Part shown: positions 34,895 through 42,369 of the stretch, in pieces
Layout of the letters: each line of letters opens with the position of its first letter
Numbering within the stretch: position 1 is the first letter of the stretch
NCBI GenBank assembly: GCA_020025915.1
Contig: JAHHRH010000002.1
Span: 1 to 64,000, forward strand
DNA from: Sutterella sp.
Lineage (GTDB): Bacteria; Pseudomonadota; Gammaproteobacteria; Burkholderiales; Burkholderiaceae_F
DNA: 64,000 bases
Direction of reading: 5' to 3'
Position numbers and translations under genes: made by a program
Notes under the pieces: model-generated
Told to the model about the DNA's origin: nothing
Database searches by the model: none
What the model saw: only the letters and a program-made list of their open reading frames with translations

Positions 34895-34935
34895 CCCCGT
34901 TAATGTCATCCTACGTGTCTTTAACGGGGTTTCGT
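34895..34935 (+). terminator. Terminator between abgT and pepT
   Basis: A 9-bp perfect stem (34895-34903 with 34921-34929) is followed by TTTCGTTT. It lies upstream of the pepT ribosome binding site and argues against pepT starts before 34957. Confidence 0.8.
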
Positions 34936-34956
34936 TTATGTATAAGGATATCCAAC

Positions 34957-36195
34957 ATGACTATGCCTTACGTTAAAGAATTACAGGCACGCTTCCTGCG
35001 CTATGTTGCTGTAAGCTCTGAAAGTGATGCCAAAGCTACCGTTGTACCAAGCTCCGAAGGTCAGCGTGACCTTGCCAAACTTCTTCAAGAAGAATTACGC
35101 GAAATGGGATTGGTCGAAATTGAACTCAATGACCATGCCATTCTCACGGCTCGCTTACCAGGCAACGTTGACAATGCGCCTACCATTGGTTTTGTTTGCC
35201 ACTTGGATACGGTCCCTGTCAATCTTTCTCCTAACGTCAAAGCGCAAGTCCTTCACTATGAAGGCGGTGACGTCTGCTTGAATGCCGCTGAAGACATTTG
35301 GATTCGCTTGAGCGAACATCCTGAGCTTGCTGACTATGCTGACCAGGACATCGTCTTTACAGATGGCACGAGCGTGCTTGGGGCTGACAATAAGGCCGCC
35401 ATTGCGAACGTCATGACCATGCTCTCGATCATGACGCATGAGAACCGTCCGCACGGCGACATTCGTGTGGCTTTTGTGCCTGACGAAGAAATTGGTCTTT
35501 GTGGTTCTAAGTTGATGGACCTTGATAAGTTCAAGGTTGACTTTGCTTACACGATTGACTGCTGCGCCTTAGGCGAAGTTGTTTATGAAACGTTTAACGC
35601 TGGCTCGGTCTTCATCGACATCAAGGGCGTGACCGCTCATCCGATGAGTGCTAAAGGCGTGTTGGTAAATCCTTTGCTCGTTGCGACGGATCTTATTAAT
35701 CGCTTCGACCGTCAACAGACACCTGAATGCACCGAAGGCAAAGAAGGCTACTGGTGGTTCACGGACTGCGAAGCCAACGCCTCTGCTTGTCACCTCAAGA
35801 TGAATATTCGCGACTTCGATCGCAAGAACTACGAAGCCCGTAAGGCCTATGTGCTTGAAGCCGTTGGAGCGATTCGTGCGCAGTATCCTCGAGCCAAGAT
35901 TGATGTGCAGCTCTTTGACGTCTACAACAACATCATTGATAGCTTAGGCGATGATCGTTGGCCGATCGACCTCATCTATCAGGCGGCTGATTTGATTAAC
36001 GTAAAGCCTAATACCATCGCCATGCGTGGCGGTACAGACGGCTCTGCACTCTCGGTGAAAGGTTTATTGACTCCGAACTACTTCACCGGGGCACATAACT
36101 TCCATAGTTATGCCGAATTCTTGCCGCTTCCTAGCCTCCATAAGAGTCTCGAAATGACGCTCACGATTTTGGATCTTGCAACTAAAGGCAAATAA
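34957..36195 (+). CDS. pepT: Peptidase T (tripeptide aminopeptidase)
   Basis: 412 residues from the ATG at 34957, with AAGGAT upstream; an in-frame ATG at 34903 lies within the terminator stem and is rejected. The M20 zinc ligands and catalytic residues are present: FVCHLDTVP, TSVLGADNKAAI, VPDEEIGLCGSK, YTIDCCALGEV and GAHNFHSYAEF. PepT removes the N-terminal residue from tripeptides in the cytoplasm. A terminator follows at 36218-36250. Confidence 0.95.
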   Translation: MTMPYVKELQARFLRYVAVSSESDAKATVVPSSEGQRDLAKLLQEELREMGLVEIELNDHAILTARLPGNVDNAPTIGFVCHLDTVPVNLSPNVKAQVLHYEGGDVCLNAAEDIWIRLSEHPELADYADQDIVFTDGTSVLGADNKAAIANVMTMLSIMTHENRPHGDIRVAFVPDEEIGLCGSKLMDLDKFKVDFAYTIDCCALGEVVYETFNAGSVFIDIKGVTAHPMSAKGVLVNPLLVATDLINRFDRQQTPECTEGKEGYWWFTDCEANASACHLKMNIRDFDRKNYEARKAYVLEAVGAIRAQYPRAKIDVQLFDVYNNIIDSLGDDRWPIDLIYQAADLINVKPNTIAMRGGTDGSALSVKGLLTPNYFTGAHNFHSYAEFLPLPSLHKSLEMTLTILDLATKGK

Positions 36196-36217
36196 TCTAG
36201 GATCTATATTCAATTTA

Positions 36218-36250
36218 GGTCGCTAGCATTTTCATGCGAGCGACCTTTTT
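36218..36250 (+). terminator. Terminator after pepT
   Basis: A 7-bp perfect stem (36218-36224 with 36239-36245), extendable through GCAT pairing in the loop, is followed by five or more T. Confidence 0.85.
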
Positions 36251-36315
36251 CTTATTAGAAATCTTGCGAAAATAAAAGAATTGAACATACGCTTTTCAAA
36301 TAAAAGGATTTCCTC

Positions 36316-36786
36316 ATGGCCAAAGAAATTGAACGGAAGTTTCTTGTAGTTGGGTCGGCTTGGCGAACACTTGCCCAAGGCACTCGCTATCGACAAGGCT
36401 ATTTAAATAGCGACAAAGCACGTACCGTTCGAATTCGTACCGTGGATGATCAAGCCTTTCTCACGATCAAAGGCCCGACAATTGGCGTGACACGCACAGA
36501 GTTTGAGTACCCGATTCCCTACGACGACTGTATCACGATGCTCAACGACCTTGCTGAACAACCGGTCATTGACAAAATCCGCTACAAGATTTCTGTAGAT
36601 GGACTGATTTGGGAAGTGGATGAGTTTTTAGGCGTGAATGAAGGACTCATCGTTGCAGAAGTCGAACTCACATCTGAAGATCAAGCATTTGAAAAACCTG
36701 ATTGGGTGGGCGAAGAAGTCTCTGGAGACGTGCGTTACTACAATTCGTCTTTGATTAAAGCACCGTACACATCTTGGAAAGCCTAA
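36316..36786 (+). CDS. CYTH-domain protein (putative triphosphatase)
   Basis: 156 residues, a single CYTH domain. The N-terminal EIERKFLV motif is complete, followed by the basic KARTVRIRTVDDQAFLTIKG and the C-terminal acidic DEFLGVNEGLIVAEVELTSEDQ, which together line the triphosphate-binding tunnel. Small bacterial CYTH proteins of this type usually hydrolyse inorganic triphosphate; class IV adenylate cyclases share the fold. AAGGAT lies before the ATG. Its stop overlaps the next start by one base (TAATG), so the two proteins are translated together. Confidence 0.88.
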   Translation: MAKEIERKFLVVGSAWRTLAQGTRYRQGYLNSDKARTVRIRTVDDQAFLTIKGPTIGVTRTEFEYPIPYDDCITMLNDLAEQPVIDKIRYKISVDGLIWEVDEFLGVNEGLIVAEVELTSEDQAFEKPDWVGEEVSGDVRYYNSSLIKAPYTSWKA

Positions 36787-37370
36787 TGACGCCCACGAGA
36801 CCGCCTCACGCCGAATTTCGCCTGTTTCTGCCAGGGCTACTTCCACACCTTCAGAAGCGCCTACAAGAAATGGTTTTAGCGACAAAGCCCGATCACGAAA
36901 CCACGCAAGACCTCTATATTTTGTCGAATCAAGATCACATGCATAACGTCAAGATTCGACAAGATCACCTCAAAATGAAGAAGTGGCTCGGTCAGACGCC
37001 CGAAGGCTTTGATATCTATCAGCCATACTACAAGTTTGCGTTTCCCGTGAGTCAATCCCACGTCAAAGAAATCCTATCAACCCTAGGTCTCACGATCCCA
37101 TTGGAAGCGTCTTTCTACGACAAAGAGACGTTTTTAGCTTTACTAGAAAAGCACGACTCATTACGGACTCGTCAAGTCCTAAAAACGCGACACAAGTTCA
37201 TACTTGACGGCACGATGTGCGAGTTCGCCGCGATTCAATCGGAAAACAGAACAATCGACAGTTTTTGCTGCGAAAGCACTGATCCGAAAGCGGTCGCTAA
37301 AGTCATCCATCAATTAGGACTCACTTTTGCCCTCAACACCAACTATGTTGAAGCATTAAAGACACTATGA
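36786..37370 (+). CDS. Divergent CYTH-like protein coupled to the upstream CYTH gene
   Basis: 194 residues from the ATG at 36786, which shares a base with the preceding stop codon. The EIERK motif is missing, but the layout follows CYTH: TQDLYILSN, then HNVKIRQDHLKMKKW (cf. RxR and the KxK strand), TRQVLKTRHKFIL, and a C-terminal FCCESTDPKAVAKVIHQLGLTFALNTNYVEAL that resembles the usual ExE-helix-LG-Y ending. I infer a divergent CYTH protein, perhaps with a different substrate or acting as a partner of the first. No closer match comes to mind. A strong terminator follows at 37393-37424. Confidence 0.6.
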   Translation: MTPTRPPHAEFRLFLPGLLPHLQKRLQEMVLATKPDHETTQDLYILSNQDHMHNVKIRQDHLKMKKWLGQTPEGFDIYQPYYKFAFPVSQSHVKEILSTLGLTIPLEASFYDKETFLALLEKHDSLRTRQVLKTRHKFILDGTMCEFAAIQSENRTIDSFCCESTDPKAVAKVIHQLGLTFALNTNYVEALKTL

Positions 37371-37392
37371 ACATAAAGTGATCCTCCAAATG

Positions 37393-37424
37393 AACAAAGC
37401 CCGCAATTGCTCGCGGGCTTTGTT
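37393..37424. terminator. Bidirectional terminator between the CYTH pair and bcsG
   Basis: A 12-bp perfect inverted repeat (37393-37404 with 37413-37424) and 8-base loop lies between convergent genes, with CGTTTTCG after it on the plus strand. Confidence 0.85.
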
Positions 37425-37450
37425 CGTTTTCGTCTACCGTCTAGGTGCAA

Positions 37451-39064
37451 TTAACCGCCATAAGGCTTCCATTCGCCGCCATTCAAGCGGACATACTCAC
37501 GATCCTTGTACTTAAGAACCTGAGCCTGACCGTTTTCAGAGACAGGATTGGTCTGTGGTAGATCCTTCACCAGATCTTCGAGCGGCACAGATCCACCCTG
37601 CTTGCCGAAGTAGTCCGTTTCAAGCGTCTTACCGATCAAACTCGTGAGTGCCAAGTAACTCGTGTTACCCGTCACATGAATCGGTTCAGCAGGCAGATCC
37701 TTCAAACCAAAAAACTTCACCATCGTTGGGACCTGGGTGATGCGAAGATTCGGAATATCACGTAAGCGCGGCGCCTGAATCTTGTCTCCACGCACAGCGG
37801 CCCCATGCTCAGGAACGACCACCAACATGACCTTGCGCCCCGAACGTTCGAGTTCATTCATGAAGGTGTTCAAATCGTCGAACATGCGCTTCGCACGTGG
37901 TTTAAACGGTTCACTACGACCACGACCAGGCAAACGGTTACCGTCATGAAGCGCAATGAAGTTCATCAAGGTCACTGTACGACGATCCTTAGAGCGAGCC
38001 TGCGTACGCTGCCAGTGGCGAAGCACTGCCAAGCTATCCGAAATTTCTTCGTCGTCAAAACCCATATAGCGAAGCGGGAACTTTGTGTGATCCAGGGTCG
38101 CAGTAACGCCAGCCTTGTCACGCAAAGACTGCAAGAAATTGTCGTACTCACCGCTATGGTCCATTAAGAGACGCTGTGTGTAGCCCAATGTTCCCAAACG
38201 CGTCATGACTTCACATTCCGTACGACGTTCGCCATAGAGGTCATTATGTGTCGGCTGACCGCAAGCACCGTTTAACAAACGTAAGAGCGCTGGACCAGAA
38301 TAACTCGTTGCCGAGTTAAATTCGTCAAATCGGATATTGAAGCGGTTAAAGACAGGATGTGTATCGAGCTGAGAAGCGACCAAGTCGTCGTTTGACAGCG
38401 AGCAAATGCTCAAAAGCAAAATATCAAACGGCGTATCTTTCTCAGAGAGCCCTTGAGGCATCGTGGCACGACGTTCACGTTCATAGTCCACAAACGCAGA
38501 ATACCACTCACCCACAGCCTTCAGATCATCCGCCTTCGTCTTACCTGGCGCCTGTGCGGTCGTCGCTGTACCTGCAACCTGCACTGGCGCTTCTTCAGGC
38601 AACAACGTTTGCACAAACGGCAACGTCACAACCCCCAAGAAATACGCGATCGTAAAGAACGTCAAGCGCAAGTAGTTACGGAGCAAGAAGTAGAGTAAAA
38701 GTGCTAAGAGCGACCAACCCACCATACGAGGATTGATGAAGTCAATGGCAAGCTCAGCCACATATAAGAGCGAGAAACCAGTGATTCCACCCTTATTCTC
38801 AATCATGCTCTCAATCCCCGGTAACCAACTTTCGGAGTAAATGAGAATGACCGCGGCCACAAAACCTAATGTGCCACGCAAGATACGTAAACCACGGTGC
38901 TTAACAGGCAACAAGAACCACGCCATGAGTAACGCATTACCCAAAAGGTCCAAGTTAATGTAGCCAAAGCCCGCGAGGGCAAACTTCAGAACGAAGTAAA
39001 CGTTCCAAATGCCTAAGCCTTTCCAAGGACGGTTTGTCACACCGTCATGCTGATTGGTTTGCAT
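37451..39064 (-). CDS. bcsG: Cellulose phosphoethanolamine transferase BcsG
   Basis: 537 residues. About four to five N-terminal membrane segments (residues 20-150) are followed by a periplasmic alkaline-phosphatase-fold domain. E. coli BcsG uses Cys243 and Ser278; here Cys221 (SICSLSND) and Ser256 (ATSYSGPALL) have the same 35-residue spacing. Further zinc-site segments are MDHSGEYDNF, ALHDGNRLPG and VVPEHGAAVRGD. The enzyme moves phosphoethanolamine from phosphatidylethanolamine to cellulose. It starts 6 bases after bcsZ and is last in the bcsABZG operon; no bcsE or bcsF is present. Confidence 0.93.
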   Translation of the reverse strand: MQTNQHDGVTNRPWKGLGIWNVYFVLKFALAGFGYINLDLLGNALLMAWFLLPVKHRGLRILRGTLGFVAAVILIYSESWLPGIESMIENKGGITGFSLLYVAELAIDFINPRMVGWSLLALLLYFLLRNYLRLTFFTIAYFLGVVTLPFVQTLLPEEAPVQVAGTATTAQAPGKTKADDLKAVGEWYSAFVDYERERRATMPQGLSEKDTPFDILLLSICSLSNDDLVASQLDTHPVFNRFNIRFDEFNSATSYSGPALLRLLNGACGQPTHNDLYGERRTECEVMTRLGTLGYTQRLLMDHSGEYDNFLQSLRDKAGVTATLDHTKFPLRYMGFDDEEISDSLAVLRHWQRTQARSKDRRTVTLMNFIALHDGNRLPGRGRSEPFKPRAKRMFDDLNTFMNELERSGRKVMLVVVPEHGAAVRGDKIQAPRLRDIPNLRITQVPTMVKFFGLKDLPAEPIHVTGNTSYLALTSLIGKTLETDYFGKQGGSVPLEDLVKDLPQTNPVSENGQAQVLKYKDREYVRLNGGEWKPYGG

Positions 39065-39070
39065 AGGTAA

Positions 39071-40147
39071 TTACCAACCCTTCGGGAAAATCAAACGACC
39101 ATCACGGTCAAACGCAAATCTACCCGTGTCCCAGCCACGGCCATACATCGCCAACACGCTCGAATAGTAGCTGTCCCCCGTTAAAGGTTCGGCCACCACC
39201 ACTGAACGAATCAATCCTGCCGTACGATCATTACCCAGCATGGGCATCAAGCACGCACCAAAACCAAAAGGTCCGGTATCGTTCACCTTAAGATTCACCG
39301 TATGGATCTTTTCTGGCGGCATATTGAGTGCCTTCGTTGCTTCGACCATGGGCTCAAAGTGCTTTAGCAAACGACGACGATTGGGGTCATCAGGCGACAT
39401 CATGCCTGCCCACAAGTATGTACGAATAGCGTTATAGCTACCAATTTCGTAATCAACACCGTCAGGAGGCACTAAGCGACCATTCTTATCAAAGAGCGCC
39501 CAATCGGGGGCAATACCCGCAGGCGCGGAGCGCAGCAGCATACGAAGAGAACCGTCGTAGACATCGTTCCAATACGGATCTTCGAGCGCAAAACGCTTGA
39601 AGATAAAGAGCGGATAGTAACTCGGGTTGAGTTTAACGATGCCGTTGTCTTCAAAGCCAACGCGACCAGGCAACACGACAGCCCCAAGGTTATCAACGAC
39701 ACGGACTTCTTTTTTCAGAAGTTCCATCATTGCTAACCCCTTCTTTGTGTACTCAGGATCCTTCCACAGGCGACCAGCTTCTAAGAAGCACCAAGCAATC
39801 CACATATCGGAATCGGTGGCGTTGTTAGTATCCAAAATACCCCATTTATCGCCACGCTCCTGCCCCCAAAGCCATGAGGGCAAGGTCTTGGTCAAGTTAC
39901 CACCTGACAAATTATCAGCCGTCCAAGTCACCAAGCCGTCAAACGAAGCACGATCATTGGCAACTAACGCAAAGAACATTGCATAAGACTGACCTTCACT
40001 CGTCGTCACCTTGCGGCTATCACTACGATCAATCACACGACCGTTTTCTACCGCATTTACACGGAATTCGTCCCAAAGATCCCAAGCAGCCATCGTAGGT
40101 GCCATGACTGTGGCAAGCACAGCCGTTACTAAAAGTTTTTTAATCAT
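39071..40147 (-). CDS. bcsZ: Periplasmic endo-1,4-beta-glucanase BcsZ (GH8)
   Basis: 358 residues with a signal peptide (cleavage near APTMAA, residues 16-21). The GH8 fold begins with WDEFRVNAVENGRVID and the catalytic acid is in TTSEGQSYAMFFAL (Glu51). NATDSDMWIAWCFLEAGRLW and SYYPLFIFKRF follow as in BcsZ. The enzyme trims misplaced cellulose in the periplasm. Its ATG overlaps the bcsB stop (ATGA), so it is translationally coupled to bcsB, and bcsG follows. Confidence 0.94.
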   Translation of the reverse strand: MIKKLLVTAVLATVMAPTMAAWDLWDEFRVNAVENGRVIDRSDSRKVTTSEGQSYAMFFALVANDRASFDGLVTWTADNLSGGNLTKTLPSWLWGQERGDKWGILDTNNATDSDMWIAWCFLEAGRLWKDPEYTKKGLAMMELLKKEVRVVDNLGAVVLPGRVGFEDNGIVKLNPSYYPLFIFKRFALEDPYWNDVYDGSLRMLLRSAPAGIAPDWALFDKNGRLVPPDGVDYEIGSYNAIRTYLWAGMMSPDDPNRRRLLKHFEPMVEATKALNMPPEKIHTVNLKVNDTGPFGFGACLMPMLGNDRTAGLIRSVVVAEPLTGDSYYSSVLAMYGRGWDTGRFAFDRDGRLIFPKGW

Positions 40148-42369
40148 GCACGTCTCCTAACCCAAAGGCGCATGAAGGTAAAGATGCCAAAGCCTACAAA
40201 GAGCGCACTTAAGAGCGCACAAACAACAAGCACCACTGGACGGTCAATCACACTCATCCAAACCTTGTGGTACCACGGCAAATTGCCAACTGTATATTTC
40301 TCACCGACCTGAAAACCCGTGATGCCCGCGTCATTCAAGATCGCCACAGCACCAGTTAAAGTTCCCAGTCCAGCAGGATTGACGAGTTCTGCGTTGAGCG
40401 TCGCAGCACCATGCGCACCTTCAGAAAGCAGTGCAACCACCGTACGACCTCTAGACAAAGGCGATTCTGCAGAAACAACAGCCGAAACACCGTTATCGAG
40501 GTTACCAGGCAAGGCTTCAGTCAGTGCACCAACCTTCTTAGCACCGAGATCATCGAGCATCTGCTTTTGTAGCTTGATGGCATTAGCTTCGTCAATATCA
40601 GTCATTTCAACAGGGAAACGACCCACAGCCAAAATATCGCGATCAACCAACAAAGGCGACTTCGTATCACCCGTCACACGAACATGTAACGCTGGCGCCC
40701 CTGTCATCGCAGCCATGCGACCTACGGTGTTGAGCATGGTCGTCATTTCGGTTTCTGATGCCTTTTCAGACATCAGAATCGCCGTCTGCGAGAGGTCAGC
40801 GTACTTCGTAAAGGGGAAGCCACTACGAGCAAAAAGCTTCAAATCTGGCAACTCTGCATGGTGATACAGCCCCTTGATCGTCAATGTGGACGTGGGTTCA
40901 ATCTCCATCTGATGAGCGATCAACATGACCGAGCGGCAGTTATCCTTCGAACCACCCTGAATCGTGCGCTCATAGTCGACCGAGAAGCTCAAGTCATTCA
41001 AGTGCGTTAAGACAGGTCCCACCGGATCGTTCACGGCTAAAGAACCGTAGAAGGAAGGCAAATGAACCTGACGGGTACCACGGCCGTCTTTACTTGCTAA
41101 CGTATCGCTATCTGCCAAGAAACCATTGATGAAAGTGCGGAACTGTGCCGTTTCTTCAGGCATTGGCTTAGCATAGCGATAGTTCACCTGCATACCCAAA
41201 ACCGCATCACCCACCATATAAAGGTCAGGCACCAACTTCACAGGCAAATGCACCTGCGGCATAGCATAACCACGAGCGCTCAATTGTCCTGGATACTGAA
41301 TTAACTTCGAGAACGGAATTTCAACGTCTGTATTGATCCAACGTGGTGCATCATAGGCTTCACGCGCAGGTGGAATTTCAACCTTCTTCACCTTGAAGCG
41401 CTCACCCACCATCACAGGACGATCGACTGCCAAAGCACGAACAGCCGCGAGTAAATCTTCATCATTACGCCCCGAAATCACGAGTACCTTGCCGTAAAGT
41501 GACCCAGGTGCATCCGTAATGCTCACCATCGGTCCTTCGGCACGCGGCAAGTCATGCAAAAATTCTGGACGCTTGTCATTTGTAGCGAAAACCACATAGT
41601 GACCCGCAGCAGGTGTCCCCTTATAAAACACTGGGAAGTCAGCACCGCGCCACTCCGTCATACGGCCAACGACGCTCGATAAAATCGCTGCAGCTTCCTT
41701 TTGAGTATCGGTAGGATGACCTGCAAAGACCATCGGCAACACCGTGGGAGCCCCTGTCACCGTATCGACAAAAGGTGCAGGGAAATTAGCTAAGTCATTA
41801 GCGAGGCGAATGCGTTGCTTGACCAAAGTCAACTTACTATCAGCGCCAATATCGAGCCAAATCGCAGCATCGGCTGGATTTTCACATACCGAAGACGTGT
41901 GACCAATGAACTCAACGGTCAGCTGATTGACTGTTTCGACGACCTTGGGCGAAAGCTTCAAAGACATGTGAGCGGGCTTACCAACCATGTCGGCCGTCAA
42001 AGGTATGGAGCGTTGTAAGCGACCATTCAAATAGAAATTCAATTGCGAAGCTGTAGCAGCAATCGAAGGCGACGGCGTGAAATGCAAGTCCAAACTTGCT
42101 TCAGACACCACGTCGTCAGGACGTACACCAAAGTCAAAGGCCTGTAAACGAGAAAGTCCTGTGAGTTTCACAGAGGTTGCCATACCCCCAGGCACCAACT
42201 TCATTAAAGGATGAACTTCGGTGCGACTTCCCGTCACGTCCGTACGCCAAACAGGCTGAATATCGGACACAGACTTTAAGTTTTCAGCCGACAACGTCGT
42301 GCTGTAAGTGCCGATCGTCATGGCGGCCATCACGGCCGTGATCGTAGTTAATAGCGTGGTCTTTTTCAT
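40144..42369 (-). CDS. bcsB: Cellulose synthase regulatory subunit BcsB
   Basis: 741 residues from the ATG at 42369, which has GGAG upstream and shares a base with the bcsA stop (TAATG); an in-frame ATG five codons earlier overlaps that ribosome binding site. Signal peptide, a large periplasmic region with two jelly-roll/flavodoxin-like repeats (LHFTPSPSIAATASQLNFYLNG; MVLISGRND-like KVLVISGRNDEDLLAAVRAL), and a C-terminal membrane anchor (VLVVCALLSALFVGFGIFTFMRLW) match BcsB, which guides cellulose through the periplasm and activates BcsA. Confidence 0.93.
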   Translation of the reverse strand: MKKTTLLTTITAVMAAMTIGTYSTTLSAENLKSVSDIQPVWRTDVTGSRTEVHPLMKLVPGGMATSVKLTGLSRLQAFDFGVRPDDVVSEASLDLHFTPSPSIAATASQLNFYLNGRLQRSIPLTADMVGKPAHMSLKLSPKVVETVNQLTVEFIGHTSSVCENPADAAIWLDIGADSKLTLVKQRIRLANDLANFPAPFVDTVTGAPTVLPMVFAGHPTDTQKEAAAILSSVVGRMTEWRGADFPVFYKGTPAAGHYVVFATNDKRPEFLHDLPRAEGPMVSITDAPGSLYGKVLVISGRNDEDLLAAVRALAVDRPVMVGERFKVKKVEIPPAREAYDAPRWINTDVEIPFSKLIQYPGQLSARGYAMPQVHLPVKLVPDLYMVGDAVLGMQVNYRYAKPMPEETAQFRTFINGFLADSDTLASKDGRGTRQVHLPSFYGSLAVNDPVGPVLTHLNDLSFSVDYERTIQGGSKDNCRSVMLIAHQMEIEPTSTLTIKGLYHHAELPDLKLFARSGFPFTKYADLSQTAILMSEKASETEMTTMLNTVGRMAAMTGAPALHVRVTGDTKSPLLVDRDILAVGRFPVEMTDIDEANAIKLQKQMLDDLGAKKVGALTEALPGNLDNGVSAVVSAESPLSRGRTVVALLSEGAHGAATLNAELVNPAGLGTLTGAVAILNDAGITGFQVGEKYTVGNLPWYHKVWMSVIDRPVVLVVCALLSALFVGFGIFTFMRLWVRRRA

